Assembly: GCF_046533115.1 (NCBI RefSeq)
Contig: NZ_JAJQRC010000001.1
Span: 62,001-126,000 of the forward strand
From: JAIRMO01 sp046533115
GTDB taxonomy: Bacteria > Spirochaetota > Spirochaetia > Treponematales > Breznakiellaceae
Length of the DNA: 64,000 nt
Direction: 5' to 3'
Shown here in pieces: positions 32,406-41,563 of this stretch. The notes beneath the pieces are model-generated. The model was given only the letters and a program-made list of their open reading frames with translations. It was not told where the DNA came from and did not search any database. Each line of letters begins with the position of its first letter. Position 1 is the stretch's first letter. Made by a program: the position numbers and the translations under genes.

Positions 32406-34403
32406 CTACCGCAGGGTCCGCAGAAGGGTCCGTAATTCGGGGTCCGCCATGGGGGCGCCGGACTCGGCGTTTTCCGTTTTTTGGGTTTGCAGAATTATTT
32501 CGTCCCCCGGCGCCACCTGGTCAAAAAATCCGTTTCGACTTATAGTACCGGAGGATACCTCTTCGTCAATGTTGTTGATAGTCAGGGTACCTACCACATC
32601 CTCCGCCGTGTAATAGAGCCCTATCCCCTCATTGAGAATCAGCGGCCGGCCTTTTTTGACGATCTCGTAGACCGCATTTTCCGTGACCCCGTCCGCCTTC
32701 CCCTTATCCATAAGGCCCTGGGCGGCCCTGCGTTGTACCAGTTCCCCCCGGAAGGGCAGAGATACCCCCAGTTGTTCCACGATACTCCGGGAGGCATTCC
32801 GAAGCCGGTCCGTCCCGGTTCTGAAGGTCGAAAAGGTCCGCGCCGGGGAACCGGTACGGCCCACAAAAAGTTCCCCCCCCAGGGAAAGGTCCCGCTCGCT
32901 TTCGCCGGCGGTGATTATTAAAAAATAATCCGCCCCTCCCTCCCGGGCGGCCCGGAAAGCCTGGGAAAAGGAAGCCTGCCGTAATTCCAGATCCATGGGT
33001 TGTATGTTCCGGTCATGGATGAGCAGATCCTTGATATAGGCGGAAGCCACCGCCCCGGCATCGACATGAAAAAAAGCGGATTGGGAATTCACCGAAAAAA
33101 CCGCCACCTTCCAGTGCCGGCGGGACAGTTCAATCGGATCCACGGACCAGCGTTTAAAGAGGGCATCGGCTAAGAGGGCATCGTAGGTTTCCACCGCGTC
33201 GTTAATCGTGGGATCCGCCATACCCCGGTCCTGCAAAAAACGCAGTTCCTCCAGATACCGGGCAGGATATCCCAGGATCCGCAGCAGCTCCGCATATTCC
33301 CGCCGGTCCTGGGCATACGGGTTCAGCCGTAAACCCCGGCGGTATTCAAAAAGGGCCTGATCCACCAGATTACGGGAACGGAAATCCCGGGCCCGGGAAA
33401 AATGCCAGGCAGCCCAACGGATACGACCGGGATCTTCCAGACCGGTACTGCCGATAAGGATTTCCTCCAAGGAGGAACGGATAAATTCATCATCCGGATC
33501 TATGACGGAAGCCGTGGAAAGGACCGAGATAGCCTCGGCATTCCGCCGCAGCCGTATATATGACATCCCCTTGAGATACCAGGCGCTGGTATCGTTTCGG
33601 TTCAGGGCAATGGCCTCATCGGCAAGCCGGGCGGCCTCTTCGTATTGACCCGATCGATACCGAAGGGATGCCAGGAGGGATCGGGCGGGGCCGTATCCGC
33701 TTTTGTAAAACAGGGCCTGTTCCACATACCGGATCGCCGTGGGGAACCGTTCCGCCTTGGCATTAAGATAGGCGGCATAATAGTAAATCCGGTAATCTCC
33801 GGGGTGGGCTTCCAGGGCCCGTTCAATATAGGAAAGAGCTCCCGTGGTATCCCCCAGGGAACCTAAGACCAAGGCCAGGGAGACAAGGACCCGCCGGTCA
33901 TCGGAATAACGCCGGACCGCATCCCGGTAACGGGCAACCGCGTCTCCCGATCTGCCCCGGGCTATATCCAACTCAGCCTGGGCAAAGAGGGCTTCCTTGT
34001 TATAGGGCTCCCGGGCAAGAACCTCGGCGATAAGCGCCGAAGCCCTGTCCAGCTGGCCCAGGGCGACGAGGATAAAGGCCTCCAGGTTGGCCAGATCCAG
34101 GTTTCCCCGGGCCAGGGTCCGGGCCTTCCGTATCCAGCTTAGGGCCTGATCGAATTCCCCCAATTCATAGTAACACTCCGCCAGGGCGGCGGTCCCCTCG
34201 GCATGGGCCGGATTAAGCCGAAGGCATTCCAGGAAGGATTCGGCGGCGGAATACCAGTCCTCGCCGGTCATATAGGAACGGCCCTGTTCGTAATAAAAAG
34301 CGGCACCGGTCTGGGCATGGAGCAGGGGACTGCCCCCTAAAAAAAGGGCCGCCGGAAAAAGAACCAAAAGGAGGGCCCGGAGAACCGGGGAATACCGCAT
34401 CAT
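32406..34403 (-). CDS. Large exported TPR protein with a C-terminal CsgG/FlgT-like part
   Basis: The 665-residue protein has a signal peptide (about 1-30, ending LHAQ). From there to about residue 400 run at least ten TPR-like repeats (YYEQGRSYMTGEDWYSAAESF, ECYYELGEFDQALSWIRKA, and so on). The remainder includes ADYFLIITAGESERDLS. Near the end DKGKADGVTENAVYEIV and IGTL-like strands lead to FDQVAPGDEIIL, resembling the C-terminal domain of FlgT/CsgG-type proteins (inference). It may organise a periplasmic or outer-membrane assembly. Start: ATGATG overlapping the stop of the CorC-like gene, so it is the last gene of the phoH operon. Confidence 0.8.
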   Translation of the reverse strand: MMRYSPVLRALLLVLFPAALFLGGSPLLHAQTGAAFYYEQGRSYMTGEDWYSAAESFLECLRLNPAHAEGTAALAECYYELGEFDQALSWIRKARTLARGNLDLANLEAFILVALGQLDRASALIAEVLAREPYNKEALFAQAELDIARGRSGDAVARYRDAVRRYSDDRRVLVSLALVLGSLGDTTGALSYIERALEAHPGDYRIYYYAAYLNAKAERFPTAIRYVEQALFYKSGYGPARSLLASLRYRSGQYEEAARLADEAIALNRNDTSAWYLKGMSYIRLRRNAEAISVLSTASVIDPDDEFIRSSLEEILIGSTGLEDPGRIRWAAWHFSRARDFRSRNLVDQALFEYRRGLRLNPYAQDRREYAELLRILGYPARYLEELRFLQDRGMADPTINDAVETYDALLADALFKRWSVDPIELSRRHWKVAVFSVNSQSAFFHVDAGAVASAYIKDLLIHDRNIQPMDLELRQASFSQAFRAAREGGADYFLIITAGESERDLSLGGELFVGRTGSPARTFSTFRTGTDRLRNASRSIVEQLGVSLPFRGELVQRRAAQGLMDKGKADGVTENAVYEIVKKGRPLILNEGIGLYYTAEDVVGTLTINNIDEEVSSGTISRNGFFDQVAPGDEIILQTQKTENAESGAPMADPELRTLLRTLR

Positions 34404-35182
34404 GGGTTATCCTCTTTTTTTTGGACTATTTTTACCGTATTGATCTTATGGCCTTCCATATCCTGAATGATAAAATCATATCCTCCGTATTCGGCCTTTT
34501 CATATTTTACCGGAATTTTACCGAAAAGGTCAAAAACAAACCCTCCCAGGGTATCAAAATCTTCAACCGGCAGTTCCACCCCAATTTCCTTGACGAGATC
34601 CTCCAGATTGACCCGGGTATCACAGAGGTAAACCCCTTCTCCTAATTTAAGCACATCCTCGGTCTCGTTGTCGAACTCATCCTGAATATCCCCGACTATC
34701 TCCTCAATGATATTTTCCATACAGATGATACCCGATACTCCCCCGTATTCATCCACCACCACGGCGATATGAACCCGTCGGCGCCGTAATTCCCTAAGGA
34801 GATCCCCGATCCGTTTTGATTCGGGGACGAAAAAGGGTTTCCGCAGGAGATTCCGGATAGTAACGGAACCATCATGGACCAGGCTTTTCAGAACATCCTT
34901 GACATAGAGGATCCCCACCACATTATCGATGGTTTCTTTATAAACCGGAAAGCGGGAATGTTCACTGTCGGCAATCCGCTGTAATAGTTCGTCCGACTCG
35001 GCATTTATTGAAAGAAATACCGTATCTATCCGGGGAACCATAATTTCTTTGACCGTGGTATCCGTTAACTCCATCACCCCCCGGATCATATCCCGCTGAT
35101 CCGATGCCAGGGTCTGATAGATTTTAGGGTCTATTTTGGTATCATTTTTTTTAAAAAGTTTCATAAAAAAACCTGGACTCAT
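34400..35182 (-). CDS. CorC/TlyC-type CBS-domain protein
   Basis: The 260-residue soluble protein has two CBS domains (VKEIMVPRIDTVFLS; ESKRIGDLLRELRRRRVHIAVVVDEYGG) and a C-terminal CorC_HlyC domain (GEGVYLCDTRVNLEDLVKEIGVELP...). Such proteins are linked to metal efflux or to nucleotide sensing; older names call them haemolysins, without good proof. Start: ATG at 35182 overlaps the ybeY stop (ATGA). An internal ATG at 35164 (MKLFKK) is an alternative. It lacks the DUF21 membrane domain, as in CorC/YbeX, which is also a neighbour of ybeY in E. coli. Confidence 0.9.
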   Translation of the reverse strand: MSPGFFMKLFKKNDTKIDPKIYQTLASDQRDMIRGVMELTDTTVKEIMVPRIDTVFLSINAESDELLQRIADSEHSRFPVYKETIDNVVGILYVKDVLKSLVHDGSVTIRNLLRKPFFVPESKRIGDLLRELRRRRVHIAVVVDEYGGVSGIICMENIIEEIVGDIQDEFDNETEDVLKLGEGVYLCDTRVNLEDLVKEIGVELPVEDFDTLGGFVFDLFGKIPVKYEKAEYGGYDFIIQDMEGHKINTVKIVQKKEDNP

Positions 35183-35640
35183 AAAAGAATATACTCCCCG
35201 GCTAATTCCGCCAGGAGACGTTCCTGTAATTGAAGCATGGGTTCGGTCTGGTCATTGGTATCATGATCATACCCGTCCAGATGAAGGATACCATGAATTA
35301 AGAGACGACGTAACTCTTCATCCGGGGAAACGTGAAAATATGCCGAATTTTCCGCGAGGAATTCCAGGGATATGACCACATCCCCAGGTAAATACCGGCT
35401 TTTTCCCGTATCGTCGTCGGGTATGGCGGCCCCCAGGGTAAAGGAAAGGACATCGGTGGCCTCGTCCTTGTTTCTGAAGCGGGCATTAAGGGAACGAATA
35501 TAGGCATTATTACAGAGGAGGACCGAAAGATCCCAGCCGTCCCGGTGTAAACAATCCAATACCCGGAGGGAATAAGCGTGGAGACGGTTTTCCCAGGATG
35601 GGAGGGGAACCTCCTCGGCTCGTACCGCGACCCGGTTCAT
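35179..35640 (-). CDS. ybeY: Endoribonuclease YbeY
   Basis: The 153-residue metalloprotein acts in 16S rRNA 3'-end maturation and ribosome quality control. It has the family motifs LNARFRNKDEATDVLSF, LGDVVIS-like PGDVVISLE, and the zinc site HGILHLDGYDHD (three His). Position in phoH - HD protein - ybeY - corC is widely conserved. Both ends overlap the neighbours by four bases, a sign of coupled translation. Confidence 0.95.
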   Translation of the reverse strand: MNRVAVRAEEVPLPSWENRLHAYSLRVLDCLHRDGWDLSVLLCNNAYIRSLNARFRNKDEATDVLSFTLGAAIPDDDTGKSRYLPGDVVISLEFLAENSAYFHVSPDEELRRLLIHGILHLDGYDHDTNDQTEPMLQLQERLLAELAGEYILL

Positions 35641-37898
35641 GGGTAACCCCCCTCGGAATCTCCCCGGCCGCTGCCGGAAACCGGTATTTCCTTGGGGGAC
35701 AACTTGGGGTATTCGATTCGGGAATGATAGTACCCCGCCAGGACCCGGACAAAGGCGTTTTTTATGGTTTCCAGGTCCCTAAAGGTCAATTCCGACTCTA
35801 CCAGCTGTCCGTGTTCGACCTTGGCCATGATTAGTTCCTGAATGAATTTTTCCAATTTGGAAGCGGTAGGCTTTTTAAGGGTCCTGGTGGCGGCTTCCGT
35901 TACATCGGCGAGCATTACCACCGCCGATTCCCGGGAATGGGGGGGTCTGCCCGGATAGGTAAAATCTTCCATATTAACCTGGGATTCCCGCTTGAGGGCC
36001 TCGTGGTAAAACCAGCTTATTACCGAATTACCGTGATGTTCGGCGATGATATCCAGTACCTCTTGGGGCAGGCCGAGGCATCGGGCTTTTTCCACCCCCA
36101 GTTTTACATGACTGCGGATCACCGTGGCCGAAAGCCGGGGAGCGATATCATCGTGTTTATTATAGGCGGTCTGATTTTCCACAAAATAATCGGGCTGTTC
36201 CATCTTTCCAATATCGTGATAATAGGCGCCGACCCGGGCGAGGAGGGCATTTGCCCCAATTTCCTGACAGGCCGATTCGGCCAGGTTCGCTACCATTACC
36301 GAATGGCTGTAGGTTCCGGGCGCAACGGTAAAAAGCCGCTTCAGGATAGGGGAATTAAGGTCCGAAAGCTCTATCAGCCTGAAAATAGTCGCCGCATTGA
36401 GGAGATGCTCCATGAGGGGGAGGAATCCTAAAACCAACATACCGGAACCGATGCCATTAAAGGCTCCCGCAAATATAATGATCGGATATTCGGCGAGGGA
36501 GCTTTTTTGAAGGAGGAGGAGCACCACCACCGCGATACTATTGGCAACGGCTATTACAAACCCCGCCTTAACCAGGTCCATCCGCCGTTCCGCCCCCTGA
36601 AGGACAAAGGATGCGGTAACCGCGGAAGTGAGGGCAAAGATATATGAAAAACTATCGAAGGCCCCGGTTAAAAAAGCCCCCAAGGGCAGGACCATTGCCA
36701 AGGCAACCGCCATTCGGAAACCGAGCAATATGGAAGGCAGCATGACCATCAGGGCGGTGGGGATCAGGATAGCCACCGGAAAATCCCGGATTTCAAAGGT
36801 AATACCGCTTACCAGCGTCGCATAGGTAAAATAAACGAACACCAGGGCGGATAAAAAGTAAACTTCCCGGGGAGATAAGAGCCTGCCCACGGTACGGCAA
36901 CTCCCTAAAAAAACAAATAAGCCGTAAAGCAAAAGGAGGATCAGGATATTTCCGATGATAATCCGGGGGTCCCTAGCGGAAAAGGACATATTCAGGGCCC
37001 GGAGCTTAATCATATCCTCGGAACTTATGATAAATCCCTTTCGTATTATTTGTTCCCCCCGTTGGATCTCTTTCTTAACCGGCTCAAGATTTGCCCGGAC
37101 TTCCGCCAGGCGCTGTTCCGTATCTTCCCGTGAAAAAAAGACATTTTCTTTGATAAAGGGGGAAAGGAAATCCGGAAGAACCGAACCATAGGCGGCGGGG
37201 TAATCTGCCCCGGCAATAAACCGGGTCACTTCTTCCCGTACATTGGTTTTAGTGAGGAGTTGGTTAAAGGGTATCTTTTCCCGTTCGGTCCTGGAGCCTG
37301 AATTATGGAGCAGCTCCACCAAATCAGGATTGTACATTTCCAGGCCCGTTTGCGGCAGGGCAAAAATACCGATCTCAATCAGGTGTTCCAAAATGAATAA
37401 ACTATGGATGCTAAAGGCATCCCGGTCAGGGGTATTAAAAAAAACATTCAGGGCCTCATTGAAAAAGGTTCCGGGAAATTCCGCGTGGACGGCGAATTGA
37501 TAGGCCTCTAAAGAAACGTTCCTTTGAAAAAGCTCCTTCGAGAAGGTGATGAACTCTTCATAGGCGGTCCGCATCTCAGCGCTGGAAGTATGATTGTATT
37601 TAAACACCGCCGGAACCAACCGTTCTTGAGCCGCCAACCTGAGGGCGGTGGCCTCCTCGTCAATATACGAAACGGATATTTCCGCGGTTACGTCCCGCTC
37701 GGCTACCTTACCCGCTTCAAATTCCCGTAAATTCCGGTGGAAACCTCCGTCTTTTCGCATACCAGTGATTATCACCAGCGCGGAAAAGATAAACGCGATA
37801 ACCGTGGCAAGGGCAGGCCCCAGTCTAAGCCGGGAAGGTCTTAAGGTTTTAAAAAAGATGCTGCCGCCCAGATCGGCATTATTTTTTTTCATTATCAT
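35637..37898 (-). CDS. pgpH: 7TM-HD membrane phosphodiesterase, PgpH/YqfF type
   Basis: The 753-residue protein has one N-terminal membrane helix, a large extracytoplasmic 7TMR-HDED domain (about 60-310), seven membrane helices (about 320-510) and a cytoplasmic HD domain. The HD domain has YYHDIGKMEQPDYF (near residue 560) and HGNSVISWF. In Listeria, PgpH degrades the second messenger c-di-AMP; the same activity is likely here (inference). Starts ATG-ATA-ATG at 37898 or 37892 overlap the phoH 3' end. The phoH-pgpH-ybeY order matches Firmicutes. Confidence 0.92.
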   Translation of the reverse strand: MIMKKNNADLGGSIFFKTLRPSRLRLGPALATVIAFIFSALVIITGMRKDGGFHRNLREFEAGKVAERDVTAEISVSYIDEEATALRLAAQERLVPAVFKYNHTSSAEMRTAYEEFITFSKELFQRNVSLEAYQFAVHAEFPGTFFNEALNVFFNTPDRDAFSIHSLFILEHLIEIGIFALPQTGLEMYNPDLVELLHNSGSRTEREKIPFNQLLTKTNVREEVTRFIAGADYPAAYGSVLPDFLSPFIKENVFFSREDTEQRLAEVRANLEPVKKEIQRGEQIIRKGFIISSEDMIKLRALNMSFSARDPRIIIGNILILLLLYGLFVFLGSCRTVGRLLSPREVYFLSALVFVYFTYATLVSGITFEIRDFPVAILIPTALMVMLPSILLGFRMAVALAMVLPLGAFLTGAFDSFSYIFALTSAVTASFVLQGAERRMDLVKAGFVIAVANSIAVVVLLLLQKSSLAEYPIIIFAGAFNGIGSGMLVLGFLPLMEHLLNAATIFRLIELSDLNSPILKRLFTVAPGTYSHSVMVANLAESACQEIGANALLARVGAYYHDIGKMEQPDYFVENQTAYNKHDDIAPRLSATVIRSHVKLGVEKARCLGLPQEVLDIIAEHHGNSVISWFYHEALKRESQVNMEDFTYPGRPPHSRESAVVMLADVTEAATRTLKKPTASKLEKFIQELIMAKVEHGQLVESELTFRDLETIKNAFVRVLAGYYHSRIEYPKLSPKEIPVSGSGRGDSEGGYP

Positions 37899-38913
37899 AG
37901 GCTTGTATAATTTTCTTAATCAGGGGATTCCTGACCACATCGGCGGTATTAAGATAAGCCACATGGAGTCCTTCTATCCCGGATAAGATGGAAAGGGCAT
38001 GTAAAAGCCCGGAATCGATCCGCTTTGGGAGATCTATTTGGGTGGTATCCCCGGTAATTACCGCCCGGGCCCCTTGTCCAATTCGGGTAAGGAACATTTT
38101 CATCTGTTCTTTGGTGGTATTTTGGGCTTCATCCAGAATTATCATACTGTCGTTGAGGCTCCTCCCCCGCATATAGGCCAGGGGAGCGATTTCTATGGAC
38201 CTGGTTTCCTCCATCCGGCGTATAATTTCGTAGGGTATCAGGGATTCCATGGCGTCATAGAGGGGCCGCAGATAAGGGTTAATCTTTTGCGTCAGGTCCC
38301 CGGGCAAAAAACCAAGGTTTTCCCCGGCTTCCACTACCGGACGGGTCAATACCAATTTGCGTATTGTCTTTGATAATACCAGCCGTAGGGCTTCGGCGAT
38401 GGCAAGATAGGTCTTTCCCGTCCCGGCGGGCCCCACACAGAAGGTTATATCGTGGGACCGGATACCCTGGATGTACAGAGCCTGATTCTTCGTCCGGGGA
38501 AAAACCCGGTTAAACCCATGGGGAATTTGAATGAGGGCTTCCCGCATAAGCTCCGGGCCGGCCTTAAGGGATAATTCCCCCTCCTTCAACTCTTGACCTT
38601 CCTCCGAAACGTCATCCTCCGGGGACCGTACCCTGTCCCCCGATCCAAAGGGGGGAAGTATCCCGACCAGAGCCTGGACATATTCCGGAGAAGGACTTTG
38701 TCCCTCCCGAACTGCGGCTATTAGGCTATCCATCATCGTTTGGAAACGCCGGGCCCTGGCTTCATCAACCCCTTCAAGCCGGATCTCGTTCCCCCTCGTA
38801 GCGATACGCCCCCCCAAGGATCCTTCGATAACCTTCAGGTTCCCGTCATTGGCGCCGCATACTCCGGACAGAACCTCCCGACTGTCCAAAACGATGGTAA
38901 TACTATCCTCCAA
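37879..38913 (-). CDS. phoH: PhoH-family ATPase
   Basis: The 344-residue protein starts at TTG behind an AGAGG site. It has an N-terminal KH-like part (NLKVIEGSLGGRIATRGNEIRLEG), a Gly/acidic linker, and the PhoH P-loop domain: CVGPAGTGKTYLAIA (near residue 160), LTRPVVEAGENLGFLPGDL, MIILDEAQNTTKEQMKMFLTRIG and VITGDTTQIDLP. PhoH/YbeZ proteins act with YbeY in RNA maturation. It is first in a five-gene operon on the minus strand. The spacer upstream (38914-39166) contains a palindrome and the divergent start of the V-ATPase subunit gene. Confidence 0.93.
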   Translation of the reverse strand: MEDSITIVLDSREVLSGVCGANDGNLKVIEGSLGGRIATRGNEIRLEGVDEARARRFQTMMDSLIAAVREGQSPSPEYVQALVGILPPFGSGDRVRSPEDDVSEEGQELKEGELSLKAGPELMREALIQIPHGFNRVFPRTKNQALYIQGIRSHDITFCVGPAGTGKTYLAIAEALRLVLSKTIRKLVLTRPVVEAGENLGFLPGDLTQKINPYLRPLYDAMESLIPYEIIRRMEETRSIEIAPLAYMRGRSLNDSMIILDEAQNTTKEQMKMFLTRIGQGARAVITGDTTQIDLPKRIDSGLLHALSILSGIEGLHVAYLNTADVVRNPLIKKIIQAYDNEKK

Positions 38914-39044
38914 ATAAACCTCTATGAGGGCAGTTTAATCCCCCCCGGAAAGGAAGTCAATAGTTATGCCAAGGATCCGGTCTTTTAGCCCTTTATCCGG
39001 CTAAGACAGGAAGGATCGGAATTCCCTTCTTTTTCCGGGTTAGC

Positions 39045-39081
39045 GGCCCTGGTTTAAAATTCGATATTTTAAACCAGGGCC
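39045..39081. repeat. Perfect palindrome, family B
   Basis: GGCCCTGGTTTAAAAT (39045-39060) and ATTTTAAACCAGGGCC (39066-39081) pair perfectly over 16 bp around a TCGAT loop. It lies between the divergent phoH and atpD genes, so it is not placed as a simple terminator. It resembles the TTTCAAAAT/ATTTTGAAA hairpins in this window. Confidence 0.65.
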
Positions 39082-39116
39082 TTCAATTAATAGGAGGTAA
39101 AATACCGTCTTTTGTA

Positions 39117-39145
39117 TTGTTAAACCCCTCTCAATATTGTAGATT
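39117..39145 (+). promoter_or_regulatory. Weak candidate promoter for atpD-usp
   Basis: TTGTTA (39117-39122), 17 bp, TAGATT (39140-39145). Each box matches four of six bases. It is the best-spaced pair before the TTG start at 39167. Confidence 0.3.
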
Positions 39146-39166
39146 GTAAATCATGGAGAAAGGAAT

Positions 39167-39811
39167 TTGGCCCGGGAACAGATAGCCCCCACAAAAAGCA
39201 ATCTTCTCAGGGTAAAGGAACGGCTTGCCACCGCCGAGGAAGGTTATGACCTGCTGGAACAGAAGCGGGAGATCCTGGTCATGGAACTCATGCAGAAGGT
39301 GGAGCAGGTAAAACTCCTGGAACGGGACTTAGACGCCCGGGTGGCCACCGCGTATCCCGCGTTAAAACGGATGCTCATCGTGGTGGGAAGGGAACGGGCG
39401 GATCGGCTTTCTCAGAATATCCGCTATCGTTTTGACCTGCGGGAAAAACGGATCCTTGTGGCGGGAATGAACCTCCCCAGTCTTGAAGTCCGCCTTCCCA
39501 ATGCGGAATTAAAATATTCTCCGGCGAATTCATTTGCGGAATGTGACGAAACCGTGTTAGAATTCTTTGAGTTATTAAAGATCCTCACCGAATTGGCGGC
39601 GGTCAGAACCATTACCTGGCGGCTTGCCCGGGAGGTGCGTAAAACTCAGCGGAGGGTAAACGCCCTTGAAAAAATGGTGATCCCCACCGCCAGGGATACC
39701 AAACAGTATATTGAATCGGCGCTTGAAGAAAGGGACCGGGATGCCTTCTTCACCAGCAAATTATTAAAAAAGAAAGGAGTTGCCAGTGCAACCTTTAGGG
39801 GCAAAGCATGA
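39167..39811 (+). CDS. atpD: V-type ATPase subunit D
   Basis: The 214-residue protein is the central stalk subunit of V/A-type ATPases. It has the family start APTKSNLLRVKERLATAEEGYDLLEQKREIL and long coiled-coil helices. The C-terminal RRVNALEKMVIPTARDTKQYIESALEERDRDAFFTSKLLKKK is well conserved. The start is TTG after AAAGGA. Unusually, no other V-ATPase subunit (A, B, E, F, I, K) is near it; it is followed with a four-base overlap by a universal stress protein gene. Either the operon is split in this genome, or this is an extra copy. Confidence 0.92.
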   Translation: MAREQIAPTKSNLLRVKERLATAEEGYDLLEQKREILVMELMQKVEQVKLLERDLDARVATAYPALKRMLIVVGRERADRLSQNIRYRFDLREKRILVAGMNLPSLEVRLPNAELKYSPANSFAECDETVLEFFELLKILTELAAVRTITWRLAREVRKTQRRVNALEKMVIPTARDTKQYIESALEERDRDAFFTSKLLKKKGVASATFRGKA

Positions 39812-40293
39812 TTAAGCCATTATTTTCCAATATTGTTGTTGCGGTTTCGGGTTCCGACGCTTCCATCTTGGCCGCCAAGTATGCCATCGTCATGGCAAAG
39901 CTTTACCGCTGCCGCCTTTCCGCGGCCTATGTAGTGGATACCGCCACTATCCGTCAGCTTACCCTGAGTAAAATCTTTATTCAGGAAGAAAGTCTGGACT
40001 ATGAAAAGAGTCTTGAGGCAAATGGGGAGCGGTATCTTTCTTTTGTGGAGGAATTAGCCCGGGCAAAGGGCGTAAAGATCGAGCGGGAAATGCGTCGGGG
40101 CGCGGTATATACGGAAATTCTCGGGGTGGCGGATGAAAAAAAGGCGGACCTCATCGTTTTGGGGGGATGGGAAAAAGACCGGAGCGCCCGGGATATTATC
40201 TCCCACGCCCACCGGGAAATCATGGTGAATGCCAAATGTTCGGTGTTTTTAGTAAAGGAGCCGTCTATTGATCAGATTTATAAACAGGCTTAA
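39808..40293 (+). CDS. Universal stress protein family (UspA-like)
   Basis: The 161-residue protein has the Usp fold: IVVAVSGSDASILAAKYAI at the N-terminus, a central VEELARAKGVKIEREMRRG, then ADLIVLGGWEKDRSARDIISHAHREIMVNAKCSVFLVK. The ATP-binding G2xG9x(S/T) motif is incomplete (GGWEKDRSARD...), so nucleotide binding is uncertain. It overlaps the V-ATPase D gene by four bases, which suggests a linked role in energy stress (inference). Confidence 0.85.
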   Translation: MIKPLFSNIVVAVSGSDASILAAKYAIVMAKLYRCRLSAAYVVDTATIRQLTLSKIFIQEESLDYEKSLEANGERYLSFVEELARAKGVKIEREMRRGAVYTEILGVADEKKADLIVLGGWEKDRSARDIISHAHREIMVNAKCSVFLVKEPSIDQIYKQA

Positions 40294-40335
40294 GGGGGGG
40301 CTTCTTTCGCAGCCCAAAGCCCAAGGATGTAGGGT

Positions 40336-40743
40336 ATGAGGATAGCAATTATAAGCGCTCCGGCGGTGAGAAAAGCGGTTCCCGATTATGTGACCGCCCT
40401 GGCAAAGGGTATGGAATCCATGGGGCACCGGGTGGATGTATTGGATGCCTGGACCGGAGACGGCTTCAGGCTGCCGGGATATGAATATATCGTGGTTACC
40501 GCCGAGCCGGTATCGTTATTTGGGGGAAAACTTCCCGAGGTGATCCCCAAGGTATTGGCGGCGGCCGGCAGTTTGGGTGGCAAAAAAAGTGCCGCCTTTC
40601 TCAAAAAAACCACCCCCTTTACCGCAAAAGCTTTATCGAACCTCATGCGGGTCATGGAAAAGGAGGGAATGTTGGTGAATTGGAGCGATATTATTCTCTC
40701 CGCCGCCCAGGCGGAATTTTTAGGGAAACGGATAGGAGCATAG
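40336..40743 (+). CDS. Small flavodoxin-like protein, function unknown
   Basis: The 135-residue protein begins MRIAIISAP with a pattern of strand, helix (AVPDYVTALAKGMESMGHRVDVLDA), strand (YEYIVVTAEPVSLFGG) and helix that fits a flavodoxin-like or Rossmann-like fold. The typical FMN phosphate loop (T/S-x-T-G-x-T) is not present, so FMN binding is doubtful. It lies 42 bp after the usp gene on the same strand, with an AAGGA site upstream of the ATG. Confidence 0.65.
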   Translation: MRIAIISAPAVRKAVPDYVTALAKGMESMGHRVDVLDAWTGDGFRLPGYEYIVVTAEPVSLFGGKLPEVIPKVLAAAGSLGGKKSAAFLKKTTPFTAKALSNLMRVMEKEGMLVNWSDIILSAAQAEFLGKRIGA

Positions 40744-40780
40744 GGAGGGCGGAGGCTTGTTTCTCCCGTAATATTTTTAC

Positions 40781-41560
40781 ATGATGGATAATTATTATAG
40801 TCTCCTGGGGATAACACAAAACGCTTCCCCCCAGGATATTAAAAAAGCCTTTCGTGAACAGGCAAAGCGCTTACATCCCGACATTGCCGGGGCGCCGGCG
40901 GCGGAAGAGATGCGGAAGCTCCTTACCGCCTACGAGGTTCTCTCGGACCGGGAAAGGCGCTATGAATATGACCGGGCCTATGGCCGTTTTATCGATGCCT
41001 ATCATTTTGATTACCGGAATTTCCTCCGGGAACGGTCCGATGATCCCGGGAGTCAGGCCAAGCTGGTATTTTTTAGCCTCCTCCACCTGGAAGAGGAGGA
41101 GGCCTTGGCTATTTGGCGGTCCCAGGGGGGCTTGGATTTCCCCATGGAAAAATACCTTGATCGGGAAGACTGGATGGATTGTACCTTTATTCTAGCGGAG
41201 GAACTGGAAAAACGGCAATGCTATTATGAGGCATTTATGCTTTTAACCGCCCTGGTTAGGGAGGAACGACGGCTGCCCTATTTCCGTCACTTTATGGGCG
41301 AGGTTGAAACCTTTCTCAAAGAAATTGTCCGGTTGAAGCTTAGACCATCGGTGGAGCCAGAAATCTATGTGGAGTGTATCGAAACCCTCCTGGAAATGGG
41401 TTTTTCTCCCAAGGACGAGGCCCGGTGGATGCGTTCCATGGCGGAAGTTTTGATCCATCTGGGGGAACTCCGGGGTGCGGAAGCCGTATTTCGGGAAGCC
41501 CTGAAGCGGGATCCTGGCCTTCCCAATACCATACGGCTCCGCAGAATGTTACAGGTATAA
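40781..41560 (+). CDS. J-domain protein with a helical C-terminal part
   Basis: Residues about 4-70 form a DnaJ domain: YYSLLGITQNASPQDIKKAFREQAKRLHPDIAG, with the essential HPD, and YEVLSDRERRYEYDRAYGRF. It would stimulate an Hsp70 partner. There is no Gly/Phe region or zinc finger, so it is a class C co-chaperone. The other 190 residues are helical and TPR-like near the end (MAEVLIHLGELRGAEAVFREALKRDPG). ATG-ATG starts at 40781/40784 have no Shine-Dalgarno. TAATAT at 40769-40774 is placed to start transcription on the first ATG, but there is no -35 box. The map gene follows by three bases. Confidence 0.85.
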   Translation: MMDNYYSLLGITQNASPQDIKKAFREQAKRLHPDIAGAPAAEEMRKLLTAYEVLSDRERRYEYDRAYGRFIDAYHFDYRNFLRERSDDPGSQAKLVFFSLLHLEEEEALAIWRSQGGLDFPMEKYLDREDWMDCTFILAEELEKRQCYYEAFMLLTALVREERRLPYFRHFMGEVETFLKEIVRLKLRPSVEPEIYVECIETLLEMGFSPKDEARWMRSMAEVLIHLGELRGAEAVFREALKRDPGLPNTIRLRRMLQV

Positions 41561-41563
41561 GCC

